Assembly: GCF_021134715.1 (NCBI RefSeq)
Contig: NC_060024.1
Span: 13,690,974 to 13,754,973 of the forward strand
Source: Daphnia pulex
Lineage: Eukaryota; Arthropoda; Branchiopoda; Diplostraca; Daphniidae
Length of the DNA stretch: 64,000 bases
Direction: 5' to 3'
The position numbers were made by a program, and so were the translations under genes. Below, one piece after another: positions 41,241 to 52,014 of the stretch; position 1 is the stretch's first letter; each line of letters begins with the position of its first letter. The notes under the pieces are model-generated. The model saw only the letters and a program-made list of their open reading frames with translations. It did not search any database and was not told where the DNA came from.

Positions 41241-42717
41241 TGGGGCAGCAGCAGCTGGCAAGCGTCAAAAACACCATTGCCCGGCCTTGCGCCCGGCCAA
41301 TGTTGAGGAAGTCTGACGCTGAAAGTCCCGTCACTCTTTTTCCGCATCCGTGTTGTATATAAATTATGCAAGGAGTCTGTCATCAGACCTTCTTTTCTTA
41401 TTATTTTTTTCGCTTCAAACTTGTGTGTGTTGCGAAGTATCGGGCGGCCGCAGTAGATAGGTCCATCTGGCCAACGTCTCGCTTTATCCACTCGGAAATT
41501 GTTCGCTGGTCGAATGCCAGTTTCGTGCATTTGCAGCTTTCATTTCGTTGTTTTCTGTGAGAATATTTTGTTTTTTCTGCCTCACCGGAATTGACTCGGA
41601 ATTTTTTTGTATTTTCTCTCGTTTGCTCGAAACCGTTAAGCATTTTGGTCTTTTTTTCGATTTGCGCCGCCTCGCCTGACTAGGATTGTGTGTAAAAAAA
41701 GTTAAAAGACGTGTTTTTTTTTCCTTTCTTTGGCTCTTTCTTATAAATATATACATATGACATCATAAATCATTCCATTGACTTTGAATGCCGACTCTGT
41801 TCACGCTGAGATTTTTAGTTTCCCAGTTGCGAGAGCTAATCCTGGGGCGCCGTTCCAAAAAATGCCACGCTTTTATAGACTGCTCATTGAACGTGTCAGT
41901 TAGAGTTTGAGTTGGTCGTTTGTGACGTGATGCCCGCCTCCCACAGACTTGACGATGGCTCGGCTATTCTTTTTGAAATTGTCGGTTGCGCCGCGTCTTC
42001 TTTTTTTTATTTTATCCCGTGACTTGATTATGCAATTCCGCTTCATGCTTTTGAGTCCGACTCCGCACTCGGCTGGTGCAGCTGTGATGTCGGATGCGGT
42101 TTACATTTGCTCTTCCGACGCAGATGCAATTACCCAAGGTAGTCGTTTCAGAAATAGAACGAATTACGCAGCACGATGGGGTCGTGAAAAACCGCAACAG
42201 CTTGTCCGTTCCCACGTAGTACAGCGCCGAGGATCGAAAATCGAACGATCCAGGGGGGGAGGAACCCCTCGGTTCTATATGTTGTCTGTTGTGTCCAGTT
42301 ATTGAAAGGTTTATCGACCTTGTCTTGTTGAGCTACAATAAAAATGTTATTGGCATAGAACTATTTTTCGTTTTGCCCAGCCAATTAAAACAAAACAAAA
42401 TTCCGTTCCAATTTTTTTGCGGCATTTCCCGACTGTTTTAGAAAGTTTTCGGAGGGTTTTCACCCAAACTATTCATTGAATTCTTTAGCGGACAATGGCA
42501 AAATGGGTGCGCCAACGTTTTGTCCCGTTGTTCTCATTCAATTTTGGGTGTGGCCGACCTATGAATTCTTGGTTAACTCAGCTATTTCTGACAGAGAGGT
42601 TAATCGAATATTTTATTTAGCTCACAGCAAAAGAATCAAATTTCGAAACGTGCATATTGGGGGATAAATATTTTATTGCTCTGCTAATAGCGATTATGTA
42701 AAACCGTAATGACAGAT
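41241..42717. other. Coronin 3' UTR and intergenic region
   Basis: Mostly AT-rich. A 118-codon plus-strand frame begins near 41949 (MTMARLFFLKLSVAPRLL...) followed by AATAAA near 42337. It has no recognisable domain or splice support and is left uncalled. The right end holds the 3' end of the minus-strand repeat-protein gene. Confidence 0.5.
42672..42677 (-). terminator. Poly(A) signal of the Tyr/Pro repeat gene
   Basis: AATAAA on the minus strand, about 40 bases past the TAA of the upstream CDS. Confidence 0.6.
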
Positions 42718-43537
42718 TTAGTAATGGGAGTAGGATGGTTCGTAAGAGTACGACGACTGGTAGGATGGCTGGTAGGAGTGGGATTGGTAAGAAGGCTGAT
42801 AGGAGTGAGAATAGGAAGGTTGGTAGGAATAGGAAGGCTGATAGGAAGGTTGGTAAGAGTAAGAAGGCTGGTAGGAAGGTTGGTAATAACTTTGGCTGTA
42901 TCCAGAGTGTCCACCATATCCGCTGTTGTAACCTGAATTTAACACAGTCACATCGAGACAAATATGATCGTTGTACGCATTTGATCAACGTAAATTTTTA
43001 AAAAATACCTCCGTATGAAGATGGTTGGTAGTGAGATTGTCCATATCCTCCGTGACCGTATCCGCTGCTGTAACCTAAATAGAAAAACAGGGAAAAAACA
43101 TTGAAGATTACAAAACAAAATGTGTCAAACTGTTTCAAATTCGTTGGACCCCCAAATACCTCCATAAGAGGATGGCTGGTAGTGAGATTGACCATATCCG
43201 CCGTGACCACCGTATCCACTGCTGTAACCTGGAACCGAGTTAAATGTTCTCAATAGCAAGTATACTACAGCATCAAAATGAAATCTGATTGAATTTTTCT
43301 AAATGAAATGTTTGTTCACACCTCCACGGTAGCCTTTCTTTTTAGACTCTGAAGAATCCAAGTCCCGTTTTGCGGCCTCTTCGGCGTAAGCTACGACAAC
43401 CATAGCTGCAAGGATCAGTGCGGTAATCTAGAGGTAAGCAAACAACAAAGCAAAAGGTATTGATGATATTCGAAAATGGACGGAAGATATAACGGACGAG
43501 TAAAATAATTCGCTAATAATACTTTCAAGGAAGCCAT
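42718..43537 (-). CDS. Small secreted Tyr/Ser/Pro/Gln repeat protein, cuticle- or secretion-like
   Basis: Five exons join in frame: 43537-43523, 43427-43322, 43228-43160, 43074-43009, 42932-42718. They give 156 aa. The N-terminus (MASLK + ITALILAAMVVVAYA) is a signal peptide split by the first intron, followed by a basic/acidic spacer (KRDLDSSESKKKGYRG). Exons 3 and 4 encode near-identical Gly/Tyr modules (GYSSGYG...GYGQSHYQPSSYGG) and share phase-1 boundaries, so they are duplicated symmetric exons. The last exon begins with a related module and continues with tandem S-Y-Q-P-S-Y units. Gly/Tyr-rich and YQPSY repeats are typical of arthropod cuticle, adhesive or secreted structural proteins, but the precise role is unknown. 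Tyr residues could serve di-tyrosine or catechol cross-linking (inference). Confidence 0.88.
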
Positions 43538-43659
43538 TGCGTTGCAGTTGTTAAGGATACAAATGGAAATTTATGGGTGATTCAAACTGAACGGCCGGCT
43601 GATGTCTTGCAGAAGATCCGAGTGCTCAAAATGTTATGACTTGGTTCTGTTGAAACGTC

Positions 43660-43668
43660 CTTTTTATA
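43660..43668 (-). promoter_or_regulatory. TATA box of the Tyr/Pro repeat gene
   Basis: TATAAAAAG on the minus strand, about 125 bases upstream of the ATG at 43537. A strong TATA box is common for abundantly expressed arthropod structural genes. Confidence 0.6.
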
Positions 43669-46600
43669 CAGCCGGGCTTCTCATGTCCAAAAAATAAAAA
43701 CCGACACGACTTGATATCAAAAAATCTTACACAAAAACTTTCGAGGACAAGTGAAAGGAACGCCTTGTGCCGCCAAACTGTGAATCGACTTCATGACCAA
43801 TCTTCGGGAAAGTTTGGCGGGTTTCGGTCAGATTCTGAGAGGGGAAAAAAAAAATGTGAAATGGTTTTTATGAAGACTGAAAGTAATGCTTCTAATTAGA
43901 TAGGAACATGTAGGTTGGGTGGCGGCCATCTGGCCGAACCCAATAACCCAGCATCGATGACTCAAATGATTTGATTATTTCGTTTAGAATTTTGACAATT
44001 TTTCTATTATGCGCTCGATTCATACCCCTTAGTCCATTCAATTTAACTAGTTCCCCTTGAACTTAATCCCAAACACATTCTGAACCGAGAACAATGACTT
44101 GATTAACGACACCCTTCTCTCATCCCCCCGTCTTTTCTTTTTGTGGTATTTGTTTTTTGATCGATTCTAGTCCTACATTCACGACATTTTTTTTTTGGTT
44201 GAAATTCTAGTCTAGTCCGTGAGTGCCCGTGAGTACCGCAACACCTCTCTGGACTGTTATTAATACATCCCTTTCACGCCTTTCGCAATTGTGTTTTATA
44301 TATAGACTATATAGAGAGAAGGTGTTGTTGACCTGACAGCATTTTCATAACGTGGCAAAAAATTGTAGAATTCTGCCTAAAACCTGAAGGGCATTCCTTG
44401 GTTCCGTTGTGTGTGGGCTAAGTTTCTCTTTCATTTCGCGGATGCTAATTATAATGCACAAATATTTCGTGCAATTTCTTTTTCCAATTCGCCGCCACCC
44501 TTTTTTTTCTATTTGTTTAGCTGTAAGCTAATATTTTTTACTTGCTAAAAGATGGCTGTAAAATAGTCGTTTATTTCATAAAAGTATGAAACCAATGAAA
44601 ATTGCAAATATCTCTTTTAATGAAATTTACAATAGCAGCCGATAGAAGTAAGTTGGACATTGCAAAAGAAGAAGAAAAATAAGCTTATCTTTTCATTATT
44701 GTGCTTTTTTAAAAAGTTGACACTTACGATATTTTGCCCACTTTTTATTATTATGTCTTATCATTTTTTCAACGTCTTAATGTGTCACAAAAATGTTTGG
44801 TGAAAATAACATTCTGCCACTTATTTGCTTTGCAAGTATTCTTTGCATGTTGCATTCGTCGAGCAGTTGTAATGTCAAATGTTGGATGGATCTTAATTAT
44901 TACGCTTATCTGACAAACTGAAATAAAAGACGTTTTCATTAGTTGGTCGATAACTGTGTCAACATGAGAAATTGCTGCTTTAATTCTTTTGTCGCAAAAT
45001 CAACCTCGCATTTTGAATTGGAAGCAGTCTGAAGGAATCAACACTTCATGGAATCAATTTGAAAAAGCCGCTTCTTTATTCTTCAACAGAGGCACCTAGT
45101 GTAAGAATTCCGTACTGATCCAAGTCCAGTCGCGCTTCAGCTGTCGTCTGTTTCATTCCGCGTGGCTTTCAATGGTGGTCCATTTCGTTTGAGTCTGAAT
45201 GTGAATTTTAAAAAGTATATTTTTTTAGTTTTTACTGTATTTTAATATATTAAGTTCCAACATATATTAATTGATGCTGAGTTGATAGATTTTAAGCAAA
45301 CTTTATTTGTACATTCAAATATTGGTTTAATGTCATTGATCCATGTCAAAGCATTTTTTCCCCCTTTACATGGCGGATTCTTTAACTTTTAACTTGAAAT
45401 AGTAAGACATACTTGCTTTCAGAAAACTTATTTATGTAAAGATGTGCAAAATATGTTGATTGAATAAAGTGACACCCATTTGCCCCTAAATGTAATTCTC
45501 AGAAACGAGTAAATTGGTGTCATTAATATGATTTAGTACAAAGCTACTAGCCTACTAACCATGTTTGTTTTTTTTTCTATTTAGGCTTCACGGCAATAAG
45601 GCAGGTGTTTTAGATGGAGTTCTGGAAAACCAGTGGCAAAACCAGTCAGAACAGAAAACGGGAATTGCTATAAAGTCTGTTTTTGTTACAGGTTAAGTTT
45701 AGGGAATATTTGTTAGTCAACTTTATGTGGAGTAGTAAGGGCTCAGGGAAATTACTGTGATTTGTGGTCTATGTTCCAATTCGTTTCTTTTAGAGTGGGG
45801 ACACCTTGCATTATCTATCTGCACCAACCCTTTTTTTGGGGGGGGGGCAGTAGGAAAATGTATCGGCTATTTGCCGCTTATCTTATGCCTTTAGGCATTT
45901 GGAAAAATATCACAAATTTAAGCTTATTTTTGGATGTATGGGTATTGAAACCCTAGATCTCACTGTAGAGCGTCATTGGTGTCTTTTTTTATGGGAACTC
46001 TACTGTTAAAGAACTACTAGTCTATCGCCTACTTACGGAAATTACTACCCTCTTTTCTATTTAAAAACCTAAAGCTGGTTTAAGTGAACATTTAGGTTCC
46101 GGGAACGTTGTGGAGGCGTTTTTTATATTCACTCATCCGAACAGAGTTGAGAAAAAAATTATTAAGAAAAATTGAATTTCCGCCAACTCTTGACTTGTTT
46201 TCGATAGAAATGACGATTGACAACAGCCGTTATAAAGTGTGTCAATGTCCTATAAATTGAGAAGCTATTATGGCTATTTGTAAACGGTACTACAAAAACG
46301 TGATGCGCCTTCAATTCTGCTACACACACGCCAGAAATGTTCAGTTGGCTTGTTTCGGTTTGTTTCTTTTCCCTATCCAGAATCCCATCTGTCTGAAGAA
46401 GGTAAGTTTAGCTGTTTATCCCGCAATCAGACAACATATTTAATTTTCTTTGTTTTAAAGGGAGACGTTCTGGAGATTCATTTTTGGCACTCACGTCTGG
46501 TACGAATGGTGCGTGAATCTGTTATTTCGATCACACAATATTGGCCTCTGAATTTGACTAAGGACAAAGCATTGTTCCAGTGTAACATTTTGGAGAACTT

Positions 46601-46835
46601 TTGGAAGTATTGAGAACTTATTGACCGAGAAAAGAGGTTCCTAACAAGGCTCAACTGTTTGCACATCATGAAATGAATAAGGATTAATCATGTGTTTGAA
46701 TCATAGATACGGTTGCAGAGGAATATTTTCAAAAATCCATCTATCCTTTGATCGGTTCGAAAAGGAAGATTTATTCACTGAAGAAACGAGTCAAATGATT
46801 CAAATGTCAATTGGTATGAGTGAGTTTTAAACCAT
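43669..46835. other. Non-coding, AT-rich stretch
   Basis: No coding frame longer than about 90 codons and no family match. A possible small exon lies near 45585-45693 (acceptor TATTTAG, donor-like ACAG|GTTAAG) but there is no partner exon. A run of nine G follows TTTTTTT at 45838-45846. Confidence 0.5.
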
Positions 46836-47430
46836 AACCATTTGCATTTGGTATTCATTTTGATATTGGTCGTGTAGACCCATCCCCAGCAACGTCAACC
46901 TGCAAAAGGAAAGGCAAGATTTGATTGTCCTCGAAGCTCGAAGGTCACGGAGAACATTACGTAATACTGTACGTGGGATGCAGTGGTGTAGAGGCTAGGT
47001 GAGAACGGGACGTGTATCCATCATTATCAAGCAGGTACAATAGCCGCAAGCAATAACCATTTGGTATTCATTTTGATTTGGTTGTTGTAGACCCATCCCC
47101 ACCCAGCAACGTCATCCTTCAAAAGGAAAGGCCAGTGTGCATTTTTTCGTACTCGAAGGTCACGGAGACCATTACTTAAAACGTGTCATGCAGTTGCAGT
47201 GGGGTAGAGGTTGGGTGAGAACGACACGTGTTACATAGCCATTTGGTATTCATTTTGATATTGGTTTTTGTAGACCCATCCCTAGCAACGTCCACCTAAA
47301 GAAGGAAAGACCAAAGTATGTCTTTCATAATCGAAGGTCACGGAGATCATTTCGTAAAATGTGTCATGTGGTGTAGAGGTTGGGTGAGAACGGGACGTGT
47401 CGCATTATTATCAAGCAGATTCAATAGCCT
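46836..47430. repeat. Three diverged tandem repeats of about 185-215 bp
   Basis: Copies begin near 46836, 47052 and 47237. Each starts with CCATTTG...GGTATTCATTTTGAT, continues through GTAGACCCATCC and an AGCAACGTC-containing segment, then TCGAAGGTCACGGAGA and GTAGAGG...GGTGAGAACG, and ends near TATCAAGCAG. They differ by many substitutions and indels, so the duplication is old. The array sits directly upstream of the duplicated promoter/first exon of the Y-Y-T gene and may be its upstream regulatory region. Confidence 0.8.
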
Positions 47431-47465
47431 CGAGGCTTAAGAGGTGAAGGGATGAAAAAAAATCG

Positions 47466-47586
47466 TATAAAAGGAGAGAAAAAGGCGGTGGGAAATCAGT
47501 CGAGTGAGGATCTCCGACACGGTAACAACTTCAGCGTACTATTTGTCACCAGGATTCTTCATTGTGTAATTAGTTCGCAATCATGA
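47466..47586 (+). promoter_or_regulatory. Promoter and first-exon copy 1 of the Y-Y-T gene family
   Basis: TATAAAAG (47466-47473) is followed by a leader (ATCAGTCGAGTGAGGATCTC...) and ATG A|GTAAATATTC at 47583. The segment is a close duplicate of 47692-47816. No second exon of its own follows, so it is either an alternative first exon or the orphan of a lost tandem gene. Confidence 0.6.
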
Positions 47587-47691
47587 GTAAATATTCTGTT
47601 ACTTGTATTAGTGTATCGATTTCTATTGTTTTTCTCATTTCTTAATATTTCAGTTTTTTAATATTAATGTTCAAATTATTTATTGTCTAGT

Positions 47692-47816
47692 TTAAAAGGA
47701 GAGAAAAGGGAGGCGATAGAAATCAGTCGAGTGAGCATCTCCGACACGACAACAACTGCAGCGCACTAGTTGTCACCAACTGCATTCCTCATCGTGTAAT
47801 CAATTCGCAATCATGG
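47692..47816 (+). promoter_or_regulatory. Promoter and first-exon copy 2 of the Y-Y-T gene family
   Basis: The copy carries TTTAAAAG in place of TATAAAAG, then the same leader and ATG G|GTAAATATTC at 47813. The TATA core is weakened, consistent with decay of the gene it serves. Confidence 0.6.
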
Positions 47817-49179
47817 GTAAATATTCATTTTTATTTCGAGTCGTGATTCTATTTCGTTTCCAGTTGTTAATATGACCTGTTATTATGGAATATCATTGTT
47901 TAAATTTATTAATTGTTTAGGTAACTATAACTACAACAGCGTCGTGCTGCTGTTGGGTTTGTATCGTTGATGGCGGACCACGTGTGAACCGATGTCTCCT
48001 GTGTGTGGTGGACATGTTGGCCCCAAGTTACATCACCAAAGCGCCTGATTACTGAGGCCTTAGTACTACACCACCAAAGCTCCGAGTATTAAACTACTAC
48101 CTACGCTCTGATGCTCCCAATTACTATTCTGCTCCCTGGTACTAGACCGAGTCTCCAGCTTATTACACCACAAAGCGGTCGAATACTACACCGAAGCGCC
48201 CAGGTACATTGTTCTCTGCCCCAGATTTCATCAGCGAGGCACCGGAGTACTACACCAGCGAGGCACCGGAGTACTACACCAGCGAGGCACCGGAGTACTA
48301 CACCAGCGAGGCACCGGAGTACTACACCAGCGAGGCACCGGAGTACTACACCAGCGAGGCACCGGAGTACTACACCAGCGAGGCACCGGAGTACTACACC
48401 AGCGAGGCACCGGAGTACTACACCAGCGAGGCACCGGAGTACTACACCAGCGAGGCACCGGAGTACTACACCAGCGAGGCACCGGAGTACTACACCAGCG
48501 AGGCACCGGAGTACTACACCAGCGAGGCACCGGAGTACTATGCGACTACGAATGCTGTTCCAGGTTACTACACCGGTAAAGCGGTCGAATACTACATCGA
48601 AGCACCCAAGTACATCCTTCTCTGCACTAACTTTCACCACTGAAGCACCGGAGTACTACACCACAAACTACGAGGTCCAATCTCACTACACTGCCCTGAG
48701 CTACACAACCTCAGCCGAGGCGGCCAAGTATTATTATACAGCGGCTGTCCCTTGTACTATGTTGGACCGAAATACTTCACCGATTTTCTAGTTTACTACA
48801 CCACAACATACGCCACACCTTGCTACTACACCGAAGTCCCCAAGTATTACACTGTCAAGGCCGAATATTACACAACTACGTATTCTGCGCTAGTCTACTT
48901 CACAGAGGAACCCAAGTTTTACTCTGCTCCAAGCTATTACGAAACAGAGGCTCCTGTATACTACACCACCACCCAGGCCCCGGATTATTACACTTCAACC
49001 TACGCTGCCCCCAAGTACAACACTGAAGTTTCTAAGTACTACACCACCAAGGCAACTAATTATTACCTACTACACCGGAGCGCTACTCTGCCCCAAGTTA
49101 CTACACTACTAAGGCATCTGAAATTTACACCATATCCTACGATTCCTCAACTTGTTACAAGGAGGTTCTTAAATACTAA
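47813..49179 (+). pseudogene. Frame-broken Tyr/Pro/Glu repeat secreted-protein gene (Y-Y-T family)
   Basis: Exon 1 is ATGG (47813-47816) and exon 2 starts at 47921. It encodes a short start (GNYNYNSVVLLLGLYR) that resembles the beginning of a signal peptide but stops at TGA. Downstream, fragments of A-P-x-Y-Y-T and T-K-A-x-x-Y-Y-T repeats appear in all three plus frames: stops near 48053, 48093 and 48144, frame changes near 48200, 48640, 48740 and 49070, and a remnant C-terminal tail (TKASEIYTISYDSSTCYKEVLKY) ending at 49179. The only long intact part is 48209-48643. The broken frames could in principle be assembly errors, but several independent lesions argue for a pseudogene. Intact relatives presumably encode secreted cuticle or silk-like proteins. 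Confidence 0.75.
48233..48544 (+). repeat. 13 x 24-bp tandem array coding S-E-A-P-E-Y-Y-T
   Basis: Thirteen units of AGCGAGGCACCGGAGTACTA + CACC follow each other without spacers. Twelve look identical at DNA level and the last ends TATGCG. The identity contrasts with the degenerate repeats on both sides, so the expansion is recent. The long frames seen on other strands and phases here are by-products of the periodicity. Confidence 0.95.
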
Positions 49180-49262
49180 AGCCGAAATTTGTATTTTATT
49201 TGATGAAAATTAGTCGGTGGTCTTCATGGTTACTTGAAATTGATTGTTGATTTTAATAAGAA

Positions 49263-49268
49263 AATAAA
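49263..49268 (+). terminator. Poly(A) signal of the Y-Y-T gene remnant
   Basis: AATAAA 84 bases after the terminal TAA of the repeat gene remnant. Confidence 0.5.
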
Positions 49269-49641
49269 TGTTGAATGCGGAACTTTTCTTGTAAGACTAA
49301 TATTAATTCAACCCTTTCAACATCGAGATGAGTATTTTATTTGTGTTGGAATTCTTCAAGTTCAATATTCTGCATTTTAATTTGATTGTTCCATGTTTTT
49401 TTTTTTTCATGTTTAACTACTGCCTTAGTCACTTTGCATACGGACATATTCGTATGTTTCGAAGATTATGTATTAAATGGTAAGTTACGTAGAGACGTAC
49501 TGTGTAGCATTTTCCTACACATAACTTAGCATGAATTAAGTGACAATGAACATAAACATAAAAAGGAATTGCTTTCCCACCTCCACCCACAATTCCTCCA
49601 CTTTTTACAATCACACATATACATACATACATACACTTAAG

Positions 49642-49915
49642 TTAACCCGTTGGCTGCCACGCCATACAACCCGTAGGTTGCACTCTACTACTCTACGCGC
49701 CACGTCTTAAGGATCCATGACCAAGGTGGGACTTGCCATTGCTGACAAGTCCGTGCTGACAAGGGGGGGGGGGACTAAGGTGCATTGCCTGTTAACAGGC
49801 GCCTTGCGGCAGATTTTGGGCTTGGCGACTCTCCGACCCCGCGGCTTGTAAACCACGAGACCGAACAGCGCGGCCCGTGCAGGGGAGAACAAAGGCGTGG
49901 TAGCCAACGGGTTAA
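49642..49915. mobile_element. piggyBac-like MITE with TTAA target duplication
   Basis: TTAA at 49642-49645 and 49912-49915 flank a 266-bp element with inverted ends. The left end reads CCCGTTGGCTGCCACGCC and the right end is its complement with one mismatch. TTAA duplication and a terminus starting CCC are hallmarks of piggyBac-class elements. There is no transposase frame, so it is non-autonomous. The interior holds a 12-base G run and a perfect 14-bp palindrome (GCCTGTTAACAGGC, 49787-49800) that itself contains TTAA. Confidence 0.75.
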
Positions 49916-50163
49916 CTAACACAGACACAAACATATTACCAACAACACATGATGATCCGCGATGACATTTTAGAGATACCGGCGCGTTTTGGTGTCCATC
50001 TTCTCGATGTTTCCTCTGCATTACATGAATAAAGAGAAAACAATTCTTATTTAGTGACATGCCATAAAAGTTACAGATAGAAAAAACAATCGGGTTTTTT
50101 GCTCAAAGATTTAAAGATGCAATTTTTTTAACTTAAAATCAAGCTTGCAATATTGCGAGCTGT

Positions 50164-50557
50164 AATCAGAACAAAGCTCACTTGCTAGTTTTTTGAAAAT
50201 TTTCCGGAAGTAAACCGGAAGTAACCACAGCGCCTCAACCATTGAGCTGTCGTCAAATTAAACCACATATTCGTGATCTCCATGAAAAATGGGGTCGATT
50301 AGGTGTGATTTAAACGAAATCCAAAATTTGGCCAAAATCGAGAATTTTCCTGAACTATAGTTCAGGAAAATTTTCGAAACCGGAAGTACGAAAACGTAAA
50401 AAAGATAACATGAACTTTACTACAAATTCGACGAGGATCACGAATATGTGGTTCTTTTGCTCCTCAGGTGAATATTTACTGAACTACTGAGTGAAATGAG
50501 CAAACCGGAAGTAGAAAAAAAAATGCAAATATCGAAAATTTAACAAGTGAGCTTTGT
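50164..50557. mobile_element. Fold-back / palindromic element
   Basis: Nested inverted repeats share a centre near 50357: ACAAAGCTCACTTG (50171-50184) with its complement at 50544-50557, a ~18-bp pair AACCACATATTCGTGATC (50261-50278) with 50435-50452, and a perfect 30-bp palindrome at 50343-50372. CCGGAAGTA recurs at least four times. There is no coding capacity. It is probably a MITE or fold-back element; the target duplication is not clear. Confidence 0.65.
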
Positions 50558-52014
50558 TGTCGGGATAGTTATAATCAGATTTCACAAAAAAATTTCCACA
50601 CAATAGCTGCCGATAAATGTTAAAAGAGAATTGCAAAGTAACTGAAACTGACTGTTTTGACAGCTGAAAATGATCGAAAAGCCATCTAGCGTTAGAAAAA
50701 AGAAACACTTCTAAGTCTAAGTAACATTTTCCGCGGAAGAAGGGCCTGATTTTTGAATTATGACACAGACAGAGTTTAACGCAAATAGATTACTAGTAGA
50801 TAATCTACAAAAATAAGTCAATTGTCCGGTACCTGGCCATAATCCCGTGGTGAGTGAGTGTACAGGTGTGTCACAGCAACTGAAGTTATCCAACTCGCCA
50901 GTGAAGCAAGAAAAGTTGTGTAGCAGGCTAGCAGCACAAGAAGCACTGAAGTAGTGAAGCTGGATGAGCGTAGGTCTTGAAGATAAGGATGGAGAAGAAC
51001 GTTGGTGGAAGTCCCTCTTATGTCATTGACAAATCCAGCATTGACTCAAGGATGTTCGTGGGGATCTTTAGTGCTCTGTAAAAAAATGTGTTACATTAAT
51101 GAAAATATAAAGATTAAAAAAGCATATCAATCTTTACCTTTTCTAAGAAGCACACTGAATTGTTCATGATGAAAAATTGTAATAATGGAATTACAGCAGC
51201 CAAACACATTACTCCTCAGGTGGGATTAATTTCCTGATGCTAAAGAAAGTGTTATGAAGTATTGCAGTAGCGTGGTGATGGGTGATATTGATGCTTACCT
51301 TTATCATATGGGTGATGATTTAGTAAGGCATTTGACGTAGTGTGGTTGGTGTGGTAGCAGTAATGGGAAAATACTTTATCTCCGCACATTTTTTCACTAA
51401 CATGAGTTTTAGGCTTTTGACAGCATGAGGATCCAATGGAAGGAAAGTGATTGAGCGCTAAGTCAACTTGTTGGGATGACTGACAGTAGCTATGTATCTA
51501 AAATTTGAAGAAATAAGTTGGTATAATATGAAAATAAGGAAACTTGGTCAAGATAAACCTACGTAAGATGCGTAGTTCAATTTGGGATTTGAAATCACAG
51601 GAATATAAGTATAATTAGCAATAATTTGTTTCGCCCATTTCGTATCGTTTCATGGGGACGTAGGAACAACAAGAACGACAGTGGCGACATCTGGTAATGA
51701 GTTTTGAATCTTATGTTTGTTGCACAAACTTAGTCGCACATGACATTACGCGACATTACGCGACCACATGACATTACGCGATCAGAGCCATAGAATGCCT
51801 CTGATCTAGTGGAGAAGAATCAATTTTGAGAGATCAAAAAAAGTATTAGACTATCATAAATCATAGTCGTCTGACTTTTATATTCAGCTGTTTTTGTATA
51901 TTATTTATGAATCATTCCAATCATCAATCATAACGAAAAAAAAAAAAAAAGACCGAAAGAAGAACGAACTACTATAATGTTCATTATTTTATTTTAAATT
52001 TTAACCCGTGAACG
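50558..52014. other. Non-coding region downstream of the dynein gene
   Basis: AT-rich. It has two minus-strand segments with splice-like borders encoding a Cys/His-rich peptide (see findings), short ACATTACGCGA repeats at 51743-51780 and an A(15-16) tract near 51936. I find no sequence resembling the missing dynein C-terminal domain. Confidence 0.5.

Noticed and set aside
41949..42305. 118-codon plus-strand frame starting with a hydrophobic N-terminus
   Set aside because: The initial Leu/Phe stretch mimics a signal peptide, but the rest is Arg/Ser-rich and unlike known proteins. A poly(A) signal follows, so it stays a weak possibility only.
48233..48544. CRISPR-like array
   Set aside because: The units are directly adjacent with no spacers, encode a peptide repeat and lie in a eukaryotic context.
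48101..48791. Long frames on both strands with R-H-R-S-T-T-P-A, V-V-L-R-C-L-A-G and P-R-W-C-S-T-P-V repeats
   Set aside because: A 24-bp period is divisible by three, so stop-free units make all these frames open. Only the S-E-A-P-E-Y-Y-T frame matches the neighbouring family repeats.
49770..49890. tRNA-like segment inside the MITE
   Set aside because: A box-B-like stretch is present on one strand, but no cloverleaf with paired acceptor stem could be drawn.
51743..51780. Short ACATTACGCGA repeats
   Set aside because: Three imperfect copies within 40 bp; probably local slippage with no larger structure.
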